Of a stretch of DNA of 64,000 nucleotides, positions 23,732 through 30,990 are shown in pieces. This DNA is from a virus. The translations under genes were made by a program, and so were the position numbers. The notes below the pieces were generated by a model. It worked only from the letters and a program-made list of their open reading frames with translations. It had not been told where the DNA came from and ran no database searches. The stretch spans positions 1 to 64,000 of IMG/VR virus record IMGVR_UViG_3300009128_001970. One strand, 5' to 3'. The first letter of the stretch is position 1. Each line of letters starts with the position of its first letter.

Positions 23732-24076
23732 GGGGGCGATATGGCTTCGACAGGGTAGCAAAGGAGTATAAGAGTGCAGGTGGTCTCAGGAAACAGCAGA
23801 CCTAAATCGCGGTTTCAAAAAAGATAGTTGCCAATAACAACAATCACTTCGAATACGCCCTAGCTGCGTAATCGGGTGGTTGCCTAAAACCATCTATCCA
23901 ATTTAGGCTAAGTGAAGTAGCATCACTGAAATAAAATAATGCTCGAACCTTGTATCCGCGAGCAGGGGGGTTTCACCAGCGGAAGATTTGTCAGTTTAGA
24001 AAAACTGTCTAAACCTGTGAATGACTTGATCCCTAAACTGCTTTGGACGCGGGTTCGACTCCCGCCGCCTCCACCA
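23732..24076 (+). ncRNA. ssrA: Transfer-messenger RNA (tmRNA), one-piece
   Basis: 345 nt. The 5' end GGGGGCGATATGGCTTCGAC and the 3' end GCGGGTTCGACTCCCGC plus acceptor and CCA are the classic tRNA-like half: the acceptor stem GGGGGCG/CGCCTCC pairs with one G-T. The tag reading frame lies at 23830-23871 and encodes ANNNNHFEYALAA before TAA. The YALAA end is the usual ClpXP degradation signal. tmRNA with SmpB frees stalled ribosomes and tags the broken product. The gene is uninterrupted, so it is not the two-piece alphaproteobacterial type. Confidence 0.95.
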
Positions 24077-24102
24077 TTCTTTGTACAATTGTACTAAAAC
24101 AA

Positions 24103-24110
24103 CATATTTA
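24103..24110 (+). promoter_or_regulatory. YATATTTA element (CATATTTA) before FtsZ-like gene
   Basis: Plus-strand copy 38 bases before the ATG at 24149. A 12-base palindrome, GTACAATTGTAC (24083-24094), lies just upstream and could bind a regulator. Confidence 0.35.
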
Positions 24111-24148
24111 TATCATCATGGATACGATTATAATTTTAGGAACGAGGT

Positions 24149-25381
24149 ATGGCTTCTACATCTTGGAACCGCGTTGGACTAGAACAACCCACCAACATAG
24201 AAGAGAACAAGAAAATAAAGCCACACCCAGACACTATTATTTCTGAGAGGTTAAAAAAAATTATGCCCGACAATGACAAAGCTATCGAAGAGCAAGCGCA
24301 AACAAGCGATAATCCTACGGACGATGCACATATCAACATCCCAGATGCGGGAGATGATTTTGATTTCGTAATGGCCTACGATGATGATCCCGCGGCCACA
24401 GACGAAAGACTACTCCCCGACAACACAGCTGTTTCAGCTATTAATTGTGGATTCATAGGCGTTGGCGGAGGGGGAGGGAAAATTGCAAAAGCATTTCTCG
24501 ATCTCGGATTCAGTAAGACAATACTTGTTAACACAACTGAAAAGGACCAGCCGGGCGGAGTTGATCCGCAACATTTTGTTCTTGTTCCCGGAGCGGATGG
24601 TGTTGGAAAAGATATCACACTTGGAAAAAAAGTGTTAGCAGAAAACAGCGCATTTGTTGAAGATGCTGCTCGAACACGAATCGGACAGGTCGATTGGTTA
24701 TTCGTTATCGCCGGTGGTGGTGGAGGAACCGGTAGCGCGTGCCACGAATTAGATTCTTCATTAAGCCGCTACCTACAGTCAATTGAAGCAGCAGGTCGTG
24801 TTGTCTATATCGTAACGAAACCAACAGCTCAAGAGCTTCTCAACCCCACTATCAAGTCGAATTATCAATCACTTATGAGTGATGTAGGCACTAGCCCCCA
24901 TATTGTAATAGACAACGAGAGACAATTACAGTTGCTCCGTGGTAGGACTGGTCTTCTCAACATGATGCCAGTAGCCAATAAAAACTTTGCTAAGCTTTTG
25001 TGGCAAGTCTTTAAGCTTGCGTCAGAGCATACAGAAATCCAGACATTTGATACAAAGGACTTGGAGCGCTGCTTGAGCACAGCAGGTCGTATGGTTATCG
25101 GAAGCACAGTTGTTAGAGATGTTAATAGGAACGACCTTGGTTCTCTTGTCTATCAGGGGTGCTTGCGTTCATCTCCTTGTCCTACACCAAGCGGAAACAC
25201 AGAAACAGGTGCACTGCTGCTGGTGGTGGACAATAACATGGCTTCGGACCCCGAAGTCGGAAGACGACTTGAGTCAGCATTCTCATACGTCGGTGGTCGA
25301 GCAAATACTGTTTTCTCTGGCATCTATGTAAAAGAAGGAATTCCAGGGTTGATTGCTATTACATTACTTGGTGGACTATAA
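24149..25381 (+). CDS. FtsZ/tubulin-like GTPase
   Basis: 410 residues. A 95-residue polar, probably disordered N terminus precedes the GTPase domain. FIGVGGGGGKIAKAF (102-116) is the T1 loop, LVNTTEKDQ resembles the T3 region, and FVIAGGGGGTGSACHE (185-200) contains the tubulin signature GGGTGS of the T4 loop. VVYIVTKPTAQE and ERCLSTAGRMVIG follow as in FtsZ. The T7 loop (NPTIKSNYQSLMSD) is unusual, and the residues that trigger GTP hydrolysis are not clearly aligned. Phage relatives (PhuZ, TubZ) move phage DNA or nuclei. ATG is preceded by AGGAACGAGGT. Confidence 0.85.
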   Translation: MASTSWNRVGLEQPTNIEENKKIKPHPDTIISERLKKIMPDNDKAIEEQAQTSDNPTDDAHINIPDAGDDFDFVMAYDDDPAATDERLLPDNTAVSAINCGFIGVGGGGGKIAKAFLDLGFSKTILVNTTEKDQPGGVDPQHFVLVPGADGVGKDITLGKKVLAENSAFVEDAARTRIGQVDWLFVIAGGGGGTGSACHELDSSLSRYLQSIEAAGRVVYIVTKPTAQELLNPTIKSNYQSLMSDVGTSPHIVIDNERQLQLLRGRTGLLNMMPVANKNFAKLLWQVFKLASEHTEIQTFDTKDLERCLSTAGRMVIGSTVVRDVNRNDLGSLVYQGCLRSSPCPTPSGNTETGALLLVVDNNMASDPEVGRRLESAFSYVGGRANTVFSGIYVKEGIPGLIAITLLGGL

Positions 25382-25409
25382 GCTTAAGCATTTTTATCTG
25401 GCCGGACCG

Positions 25410-25417
25410 CATATTTA
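25410..25417 (+). promoter_or_regulatory. YATATTTA element (CATATTTA) before kinase gene
   Basis: Plus-strand copy 30 bases before ATG 25448, in the 66-base gap after the FtsZ-like gene. Confidence 0.35.
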
Positions 25418-25447
25418 TGAAAAGCGTATGTGTGCGATGGAATAGCA

Positions 25448-26329
25448 ATGAAAAAGCTAAATGTCTCTAAACAGCAATTACAGTATATTATTAGAGAAGA
25501 GCTTTCAAAGCATGAACTGATCACGCTCCGAGAAGCGATCAGAGAATTATTAAGCGAAGGTATCTACGATCCTGGAATTCTTAAAGCTGTCTTTATGGCT
25601 GGCGGTCCAGGAAGCGGAAAAAGCTTTACGGCAAAAGTGCTCTTTGGCGGAAGCCTCGCAAATGAATTGTCGGCTTCGACGGCCATGGGACTTAAAATTA
25701 TTAACTCTGATCCAGCTTTTGAAAAATATCTTGAAGAAGCAGGTGTCGACCCAGGCGATCTTGCAAGAATTGCAAGAGAAGATCCCGAAAAAGCTTATGA
25801 GCTAGGACTTGACGATGAACGTGGTGTACCTGCCAGCTCACCTCGAGGGAAAGCAAAACAATACAAGACAGCAGCTACGCAGCAATACACAAAGTCAACG
25901 GCACGGCTCGGTGTTATTATCGATGGAACCGGTGATGATCTAGCCAAAATTGAAAAGAAAAAAGAGGCCATGGAAAAACTTGGCTATGATACCTACATGA
26001 TTTTTGTCAACACAACGCTTGAGGTTGCGCAAGAAAGAAATATGAACCGACCAAGAAAGCTGCCGCCGAAAAAAGTTGAAGAAATCTGGACAGACGTTCA
26101 AGCAAACCTTGGCGCATTCCAAGGATTATTTGGACAGGGAAACATTTCGATTGTTGACAACACAGTGTACGGCCCTGTCGACGAAGCAGTACAGAAAGCG
26201 GTGGGTGGATTTGTCAATCGACCTATTAAAAATCCGATTGGTAAAAAATGGATCGAAACGGAACTGGAACAACGTGGTGGTGGAACGAAAAAAGAAAGAG
26301 GCCGCTTATTTGGAAGAAGCAAAAAATAA
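25448..26329 (+). CDS. P-loop kinase, zeta-toxin-like, with two N-terminal targeting-type helices
   Basis: 293 residues from ATG at 25448 (GGAATAGCA upstream). Two diverged motifs in tandem open the protein: VSKQQLQYIIREEL and LITLREAIRELLSEG. The kinase domain has MAGGPGSGKSFTAKVL (P-loop), IINSDPAFEKYLEEAG, LGVIIDGTGDDLAKI (Walker B-like), RNMNRPRKLP (lid) and ISIVDNTVYG. This matches zeta toxin/polynucleotide-kinase-like proteins; zeta toxins phosphorylate UDP-GlcNAc, others phosphorylate RNA. It is the only plus-strand gene with the cargo helix. Confidence 0.75.
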   Translation: MKKLNVSKQQLQYIIREELSKHELITLREAIRELLSEGIYDPGILKAVFMAGGPGSGKSFTAKVLFGGSLANELSASTAMGLKIINSDPAFEKYLEEAGVDPGDLARIAREDPEKAYELGLDDERGVPASSPRGKAKQYKTAATQQYTKSTARLGVIIDGTGDDLAKIEKKKEAMEKLGYDTYMIFVNTTLEVAQERNMNRPRKLPPKKVEEIWTDVQANLGAFQGLFGQGNISIVDNTVYGPVDEAVQKAVGGFVNRPIKNPIGKKWIETELEQRGGGTKKERGRLFGRSKK

Positions 26330-26330
26330 T

Positions 26331-26516
26331 CTATTGCTCATCGACATAAACAGCAATTTGTTCCAGTGCTTCTCTCAGGAATGAGATCATCTTTCCATCA
26401 ACATACAAAGTAACGAAGTCTTTATCTTCAGAGTGAGAAGCAGTCTTTAGCTTCGATGTTTCGACCGCCAAAGCAGTCGATCCCTTATGTGGACCCTTCG
26501 TAAACTTCCAAAGCAT
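26331..26516 (-). CDS. Small conserved protein (61 aa)
   Basis: ATG at 26516 is preceded by AAAGGAGCTGGG. LWKFTKGPHKGSTALAVETSKL and FVTLYVDGKMISFLREALEQI form a compact strand-helix domain. It ends one base after the stop of the convergent kinase. No family recognised. Confidence 0.5.
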   Translation of the reverse strand: MLWKFTKGPHKGSTALAVETSKLKTASHSEDKDFVTLYVDGKMISFLREALEQIAVYVDEQ

Positions 26517-26537
26517 CCCAGCTCCTTTTACATTATT

Positions 26538-26546
26538 ATTATACCA
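26538..26546 (-). promoter_or_regulatory. Extended -10 promoter TGGTATAAT
   Basis: Minus-strand TGG-TATAAT 21 bases upstream of the gene at 26516, at the very end of the HD-domain gene. It is identical to sites at 8396 and 28895. Confidence 0.45.
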
Positions 26547-27138
26547 CACCATATCGAATTTTGCACGAAATTTCGATCTGCCTCTTTCTGCTTTCTGTCA
26601 CCGCGGTCAGGGCAGTTTGCAGAGCGCCCCAGTGTTCACGGCTTATTCCGGTAGGTTTTCCACCAGCAAGATCAGTTAAAACCTCTAGCGCATTCTTGTA
26701 TTTCTGTGCTTGCTTTGGTGATGGGCTTGTGCGTAGATTATGAAGCATATCCACAAGCTTAACTCGAAGCGCCAGTTCATCACCCAAAAGTGAGGAAATA
26801 TAAACGTCGTAGCGTACTCCCGCCGAGTGCGTCAGAGCCTCCACAGTCGCAAGAATTTTTTCGGCAGCGCTTGGATCACCGAACGCTCCCCTAATCCAGG
26901 ACTTCATTTCTTCCTCAGAGCCGACAGTGCCTTCCTTCGGAGCGTCTTCCAGCGTATCGTGTAACAAGGCAACAAACTGTGCTTGCTTATCATTAGGGTA
27001 ATATTTTCTTGCTAAATTACGTACAGCGCTCGGGTGAGAAAATCCCGGGGCTCCAGAGCGACGCTTCTGACCCATGTGGGCCATCCTCGCAGTCGCATAA
27101 ACATCTTCGTAATCTTCTCTCGAAAACGCTTGTTCCAT
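26539..27138 (-). CDS. HD-domain ppGpp hydrolase-like protein (MESH1/SpoT type)
   Basis: 199 residues from ATG 27138. ARMAHMGQKRRSGAPGFSHP, ALLHDTLEDAP (His60-Asp61, Glu64-Asp65) and RVKLVDMLHNLRT are the HD, ED and N motifs of the SpoT/MESH1 hydrolases, which remove the 3' pyrophosphate of (p)ppGpp. There is no synthetase domain, so only breakdown is expected. Removing the alarmone would keep rRNA and tRNA transcription and replication active during infection. The gene has a GATATTTA element 5 bases before the start. Confidence 0.75.
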   Translation of the reverse strand: MEQAFSREDYEDVYATARMAHMGQKRRSGAPGFSHPSAVRNLARKYYPNDKQAQFVALLHDTLEDAPKEGTVGSEEEMKSWIRGAFGDPSAAEKILATVEALTHSAGVRYDVYISSLLGDELALRVKLVDMLHNLRTSPSPKQAQKYKNALEVLTDLAGGKPTGISREHWGALQTALTAVTESRKRQIEISCKIRYGVV

Positions 27139-27143
27139 ATTAC

Positions 27144-27151
27144 TAAATATC
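27144..27151 (-). promoter_or_regulatory. ATATTTA element (GATATTTA)
   Basis: Minus-strand copy 5 bases before ATG 27138. The first base differs from the YATATTTA consensus. If it is a promoter the transcript would have almost no leader. Confidence 0.25.
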
Positions 27152-27174
27152 GTGCAACATAGCAAATTAGCTTA

Positions 27175-27516
27175 TTACAAAAAAACTTGAATAAAGATTA
27201 TAGTAAAAGAAAGTCCAACACAAAGCATCGTTTTCATAGTAAACATCGATTCCCCCAAAAGGGCGTATGTCAAGATGGGGAACACAAGATATGAAATCCC
27301 AAAAGCCAAGAACCTGGATGCCCAAACGCTATCATTTAGCGCAGTATACGCAAACCGCGCCCCGTAATAAGCACATAGCGATGCGGGAACCGCTGTTAAA
27401 ATCGCTATCTGAAGAGATTTTTCTTTCCACTCAGGTGAAATAAACTGTGTATTTGCCGCAAACCATACAAGCGTGTGGAGAAGAGTGAACATGGCTGCAG
27501 CGTAGATAATCTTCAT
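27175..27516 (-). CDS. Four-helix membrane protein (DMT-like)
   Basis: 113 residues, four hydrophobic helices (about 3-19, 33-51, 66-84 and 93-112). RFAYTALNDSVWASRFLAF and SYLVFPILTYALLGES resemble the half-size drug/metabolite transporter fold seen in several phages. No substrate can be suggested. The start overlaps the stop of the next gene by 4 bases. Confidence 0.55.
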   Translation of the reverse strand: MKIIYAAAMFTLLHTLVWFAANTQFISPEWKEKSLQIAILTAVPASLCAYYGARFAYTALNDSVWASRFLAFGISYLVFPILTYALLGESMFTMKTMLCVGLSFTIIFIQVFL

Positions 27517-27701
27517 TTTTCCTCATTTTGAACAACAACCCGCTTTATTTCAAAGCCTGGTATCTCTTTCTTTTGCGAATCTACAAGAATAGTATAAAAT
27601 ACCCCAAGAGCAGGCGGGCCCAGGTGCTCTTCTAAAATCATCGCAGTTAGTCCATTTTTAAGAAGAACTAAGTCCCCTACTTCTATTTTCGGTGCTTGCA
27701 T
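27513..27701 (-). CDS. Small barrel protein (62 aa)
   Basis: IEVGDLVLLKNGLTAMILEE and YTILVDSQKK, the V-G-D-L-V-x-L barrel type that occurs at least ten times in this window. It overlaps its neighbours by 4 and 19 bases. Function unknown. Confidence 0.55.
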   Translation of the reverse strand: MQAPKIEVGDLVLLKNGLTAMILEEHLGPPALGVFYTILVDSQKKEIPGFEIKRVVVQNEEK

Positions 27702-27886
27702 TCTGCGACCATATATTTGTCAACTTTATAAACTTTGTTTTCATACAGCACTTCGTACCACGGTTCTCCAACATCTAAACCAGGGTCTTCTTTTATACAT
27801 AAAACACGAGCTCCTGGAGGGGGATAAAGGCTGGGTAGCGGTAGCTGACTTAATACGTCTAGAATTTCCAAAACACGACCCTTCAC
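27683..27886 (-). CDS. Small barrel-like protein (67 aa)
   Basis: PPPGARVLCIKEDPGLDVGEPW and YEVLYENKVYKVDKYMVA: a P-x-x-G-x-x-V-x-C-I beginning and a YEVL strand as in short SH3-like phage proteins. It is in an overlapping chain with the genes on either side. Confidence 0.5.
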   Translation of the reverse strand: MKGRVLEILDVLSQLPLPSLYPPPGARVLCIKEDPGLDVGEPWYEVLYENKVYKVDKYMVAECKHRK

Positions 27887-28170
27887 TCTATAGCCGCTCC
27901 ATCGCTACGGGGAGGCTTAACTTCTTCAAAGAGTGCCATGTCACACAATTCAAAAAGTGCTCCACAATAAATAACATCAATAGCTTTTTTCAGAGCAATA
28001 TAATCTTCGCTGACTCGTCGCAACTGATATGAAAGGTCTTTCTCTTTGGGCGTCGAAACCACAATACACACTTCTCCAGCGGGCGGATAATCATTTTTAA
28101 AAATATCTCCACGAAGATGTGCGCAATAACCATCGGGCTTTCGAGAAACTAATGAACCTTTTTTTATCAC
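27883..28170 (-). CDS. Small barrel-type protein (95 aa)
   Basis: IKKGSLVSRKPDGYCAHLRGD, AGEVCIVVSTPKEKD and IDVIYCGALFELCDMALFEEV. It appears to be another member of the barrel series with a short C-terminal acidic tail. It overlaps both neighbours by 4 bases, so four small genes and the deaminase form one translational chain. Confidence 0.5.
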   Translation of the reverse strand: MIKKGSLVSRKPDGYCAHLRGDIFKNDYPPAGEVCIVVSTPKEKDLSYQLRRVSEDYIALKKAIDVIYCGALFELCDMALFEEVKPPRSDGAAIE

Positions 28171-28523
28171 AACTCAAGTTCCTCCCACTCACCGTCCCAA
28201 TTGGTAAACTTCACCTTTTTAATACCAGCTTTTTGAATCTCAGAAACACAGAGCTGACAAGGCTTTGCCATTGTCCGACCGTGGTCACACTTCTTAAAGC
28301 GCATCACTTCCAGCTCGTCACCAGGCTCGGCAAAACGAAGAACGTTCATTTCCGCATGCATGTGAGAAGCCCAAGTTCCGTCAGCGTATTGCCTCTTAAA
28401 ACGAGGATGTGTCTTGTCGGTGTTCTCCCCAATGCGAACGACCCTACCGTTCCGGCGAAGAATTGCAGCCAAATGATAAGATCGTCCATTCGCCACAGCC
28501 AATTCCTTAGCTCGATAATACAC
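28167..28523 (-). CDS. Cytidine/deoxycytidylate deaminase-fold protein
   Basis: 118 residues from a GTG at 28523. SHMHAEMNVLRFAE is the zinc-binding H-A-E motif and AKPCQLCVSEIQKAG the P-C-x-x-C motif. It is shorter than dCMP deaminases (about 150) and belongs to the small phage deaminase set of uncertain substrate. A second, more typical dCMP deaminase is at 47943. Ribosome-binding-site spacing is poor for the GTG, so the start is uncertain. Confidence 0.7.
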   Translation of the reverse strand: MYYRAKELAVANGRSYHLAAILRRNGRVVRIGENTDKTHPRFKRQYADGTWASHMHAEMNVLRFAEPGDELEVMRFKKCDHGRTMAKPCQLCVSEIQKAGIKKVKFTNWDGEWEELEL

Positions 28524-28531
28524 TCGGCATT

Positions 28532-28876
28532 TTATTGCCCTCCCAAATCATCGACAGTCTTTATATCACGAGTTACTATTTTCTCTAATTCAGAGACAAC
28601 TGTCTTATACTCTTCAGAGAAAATATCATAGAAATCCCTGACCCAGTACCTGTAAACGCTAAGCTGGTATGTGTGAGGTTCAGGCTTACTTGACGTTATC
28701 GCAATGACCCACTCCCGAACTGCTTCGTAGCTTGTATCAGCTAAAACAATCGGACACTTTCCAGAAGGAATCGCTAACTTCATTGGTGTGTAATTTATCT
28801 GTGCATCAGCTGTACGACCCCAGCTTTTCGAAACACCTTTTCTGGTTCTAGAGCGCCTTTTTACTTTCTTTGCCAC
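28532..28876 (-). CDS. Unknown protein with basic N terminus
   Basis: 114 residues. A basic leader, KKVKRRSRTRKGVSKSW, then an alpha/beta domain (CPIVLADTSYEAVREWVIA; YQLSVYRYWVRDFYDIF). No family recognised. A TGGTATAAT site lies 18 bases upstream, so it is probably first in its operon, followed by the deaminase and three barrel genes. Confidence 0.5.
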   Translation of the reverse strand: MAKKVKRRSRTRKGVSKSWGRTADAQINYTPMKLAIPSGKCPIVLADTSYEAVREWVIAITSSKPEPHTYQLSVYRYWVRDFYDIFSEEYKTVVSELEKIVTRDIKTVDDLGGQ

Positions 28877-28894
28877 TTAAAATCCTTTTGATAT

Positions 28895-28903
28895 ATTATA
28901 CCA
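28895..28903 (-). promoter_or_regulatory. Extended -10 promoter TGGTATAAT
   Basis: Minus-strand TGG-TATAAT 18 bases before the gene at 28876. It is the third exact copy in the window. Confidence 0.5.
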
Positions 28904-28919
28904 AAAACTCAGCAGCTTT

Positions 28920-29159
28920 TCACTTCCAGACAACCATCTTCGAAGCGTGACCTGGATAGCGATCTTCCATCCTGAAAGCTGATGTGGTGACAGCATATGC
29001 ATTCAGACCAAGGTGATCCTTCCACATCATTTTTTCGGCAGTGCAATTTTTTTCGACAATAAGCTTACCATCGACAGAACTAGCGGGATAACAGAAACCG
29101 CGGGCTCCCTTAACAGAACGAATAACTGATTGACCTTTTCGTAGTTTAATGCTTGGCAT
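28920..29159 (-). CDS. Small unknown protein (79 aa)
   Basis: ATG at 29159 follows GGAGAAAAA. PSIKLRKGQSVIRSVKGARG, ASSVDGKLIVEKNCTAEK and AFRMEDRYPGHASKMVVWK. A longer frame to 29345 would run through the deformylase C terminus and lacks a ribosome-binding site. It has its own TATATTTA element 33 bases upstream, like several virion genes. Confidence 0.5.
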   Translation of the reverse strand: MPSIKLRKGQSVIRSVKGARGFCYPASSVDGKLIVEKNCTAEKMMWKDHLGLNAYAVTTSAFRMEDRYPGHASKMVVWK

Positions 29160-29192
29160 TTTTTCTCCCAACACCTTTTTTGTTACATCAAG

Positions 29193-29200
29193 TAAATATA
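29193..29200 (-). promoter_or_regulatory. YATATTTA element (TATATTTA)
   Basis: Minus-strand copy in the 76-base gap below the deformylase gene, 33 bases before the ATG at 29159. Confidence 0.35.
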
Positions 29201-29235
29201 AAAACAAGCCCGCTGGTGTACTCACACACTCGGAA

Positions 29236-29883
29236 TTACTTTCGTTTATTTCGCTTCTTGCGTATTTTTTTCTTACGACTACGTCCTGTTTTTTGCGGTG
29301 AGGACTTGCTTGATTTGCCGTTATAAAGCTCGCTGTCTTGCTCAAACTGCGCTTTCACCAGCGCCGCGAGCTCCCTATCACGCTTTCTAGTCTTCTTTAC
29401 CTTCTTAATGAGCATTGATCGCTTTAATCTAGAAAGTCGATTTAAAAAAACCTGGCCTGTCAGGTGATCAAATTCATGCTGAACACATGCTGCTGGGAAC
29501 CCAAACAAATTTAATTCTCTAGGGTTTCCCTCACGATCACAAAAAGTTAATACACATTTTTCATAACGAGGAACGTAAGCAGAAATTTCTGGAATAGAGA
29601 AACACGATTCTTCAACGCGAACAATCTCACCGCTACATGATATGGAGGGATTAATCACTTCCAAAACTTCTTCTTCATGGTCCTCTATTTCAAGCAATTG
29701 TGGGTTTATAACAAATGCGCTTACCGAATATCCAATTTGGGGCGCTGCAAGACCGTATCCCTGGAGCACTCGAAATGTGTCTTTTAGATCATCAAGGAAT
29801 TGATATGAATCTTCTCCCGTTGTAATTGGTGAACACACTTTAGACAACGTCTTATTCGGCCATGTAACAATACTTTTATACAT
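29236..29883 (-). CDS. def: Peptide deformylase with basic C-terminal extension
   Basis: Removes the formyl group from new proteins. All three motifs are present: GYGLAAPQIG (42-51, G-x-G-L-A-A-x-Q), EESCFSIP (91-98, with the metal-binding Cys94) and QHEFDHL (135-141, HExxH). The catalytic domain ends near 165. The last 50 residues are a lysine/arginine-rich tail (SRKKKIRKKRNKRK at the end), absent from most deformylases and possibly for ribosome or RNA binding. Bacterial enzymes are about 170 residues; this one is 215. A small membrane gene ends three bases upstream. Confidence 0.93.
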   Translation of the reverse strand: MYKSIVTWPNKTLSKVCSPITTGEDSYQFLDDLKDTFRVLQGYGLAAPQIGYSVSAFVINPQLLEIEDHEEEVLEVINPSISCSGEIVRVEESCFSIPEISAYVPRYEKCVLTFCDREGNPRELNLFGFPAACVQHEFDHLTGQVFLNRLSRLKRSMLIKKVKKTRKRDRELAALVKAQFEQDSELYNGKSSKSSPQKTGRSRKKKIRKKRNKRK

Positions 29884-29885
29884 CG

Positions 29886-30062
29886 TTAGTCCCTATCTTG
29901 CCTAATAATTTCAGCCCACCAAACAAAAAAGCACAAAGTTGCAGTAACACCGCTGAACAGCGTTTGTTGCGCTTCTCCTAGCGCAGCAAAAAATGCAGCA
30001 ATTCCAAAATTTAAAAACGTCAATACAACAAATATACGTCCTCTAACGCTTTTTGGAATCAT
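29886..30062 (-). CDS. Small two-helix membrane protein (58 aa)
   Basis: ATG at 30062. Hydrophobic helices at about 9-28 (RIFVVLTFLNFGIAAFFAAL) and 36-52 (LFSGVTATLCFFVWWA), short polar ends. Its stop lies two bases before the deformylase ATG. It overlaps the upstream gene by 20 bases. Confidence 0.55.
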   Translation of the reverse strand: MIPKSVRGRIFVVLTFLNFGIAAFFAALGEAQQTLFSGVTATLCFFVWWAEIIRQDRD

Positions 30063-30411
30063 TGGTTACTCTCTTTTTCTTCGCTCGACGTGGGCGCTCG
30101 GCGGCAGGAGTATGCCACGCTTCTTTCTTAGAAGAAGTCTTCTCTGCTTGTTTTGACTTTACTTCTTCAGAAGACAACGAGGGTACAGGCTTGTCGGGAG
30201 CGGTGTGTTCTTTTTCTGCTATAGAGGTGTCTATAAACAATGAAGATACGTCTGAGGTCTTGGGGGGAACCAGATTATTCTCATTGCACCACTTTTTGAG
30301 ATGGCTCAAGCTAGTAATCTGTTTGTTTTTTAACCATTCGCCTAAATTTATCTGTCGGCGGTGGATCCAGCTTTCAAATGAGCGTTTTCTAATTCCATTT
30401 GTCATCATCAT
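30043..30411 (-). CDS. Basic, Lys/Ser/Glu-rich protein of unknown function
   Basis: 122 residues; the first of three consecutive ATGs is given, and the third has better spacing from AGGTA. Residues 1-50 (RSFESWIHRRQINLGEWL, ITSLSHLKKWCNENNLV) may form a small helical DNA-binding-like domain; the rest is disordered and ends in a basic run (RPRRAKKKRV). It is in the operon with the sigma factor, so a link to transcription is possible. Confidence 0.45.
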   Translation of the reverse strand: MMMTNGIRKRSFESWIHRRQINLGEWLKNKQITSLSHLKKWCNENNLVPPKTSDVSSLFIDTSIAEKEHTAPDKPVPSLSSEEVKSKQAEKTSSKKEAWHTPAAERPRRAKKKRVTNDSKKR

Positions 30412-30715
30412 TACCTGAACTATAATATCGTTTTCTGGCAGCTTCTTCAGCTAGCATTCTATCTCTTGCATTACAAATAAGTATTTCAACAGTACGAAAA
30501 ACGTTTTCGGGCATTAGATTCCCATCGAAGCATTCCCACCCAGTGTTCTTAAGCCAAAACAAAGCTTTCCCTAGATCTGGTGGGGCTGCGGACAACATTG
30601 CTCTTAGCTCATTTAAAAATTCGTTTAATAGCTCTTCATCCCACTCAAGCGCTTCAAGCAATTCAGTCCTTTCTCTCAAGGACTGAAATTGCTCTATGAA
30701 TAAACGCAGGCTCAC
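30389..30715 (-). CDS. Helical protein of unknown function in sigma-factor operon
   Basis: 108 residues, almost entirely helical (FIEQFQSLRERTELLEALEW; LLNEFLNELRAMLSAAPPDL; WLKNTGWECFDGNLMPENVF). It overlaps the neighbours by 23 and 4 bases. No family recognised. Confidence 0.5.
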   Translation of the reverse strand: MSLRLFIEQFQSLRERTELLEALEWDEELLNEFLNELRAMLSAAPPDLGKALFWLKNTGWECFDGNLMPENVFRTVEILICNARDRMLAEEAARKRYYSSGNDDDKWN

Positions 30716-30990
30716 AAATCAATTCCCTCTGACATAATGTCTGCTACGCTTTCCTGGAACCTTGGATCAAGAGCGATCCGCTCAATCTCGTCATTTGGCA
30801 TTTCGTAAAGCTCGCATACGACAGACGCAACCTTTCGCATTCCGCTTAAGAAATAGTTTCTAGCAGCAGAGTGCTTCATGGAATCGCCATGCTCTGTCAT
30901 AATTTCAGCAATTTCACGATAGCCCTTGCCACCCCGCTCAGTTACTGTTGCGTAGCCGTGTGTGGCTTTGAATCCCTTTGGCATACTCAT
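30712..30990 (-). CDS. Sigma region 4.2-like helix-turn-helix protein
   Basis: 92 residues. Residues 13-55 read YATVTERGGKGYREIAEIM, then KHSAARNYFLSGMRKVA. This follows the order of sigma region 4.2 (x-x-E-I-A/G, turn, x-x-x-R-x-x-x-x-x-A/S-x-x-K/R-L). The gene starts in TAATG overlap with the sigma factor, which itself stops after region 4.1. It could supply the -35-binding or activator-contacting part in trans, as T4 gp33 does for gp55. The C-terminal 35 residues are acidic. Alternative: an unrelated small HTH regulator. Confidence 0.5.
   Translation of the reverse strand: MSMPKGFKATHGYATVTERGGKGYREIAEIMTEHGDSMKHSAARNYFLSGMRKVASVVCELYEMPNDEIERIALDPRFQESVADIMSEGIDL

Noticed and set aside
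23830-23871. Short open frame as an independent gene
   Set aside because: It is the tag-coding segment of the tmRNA, without its own start signal.
24083-24094. Palindrome GTACAATTGTAC as terminator of the tmRNA
   Set aside because: There is no loop and no T run; it may be an operator or chance, and tmRNA ends are set by processing.
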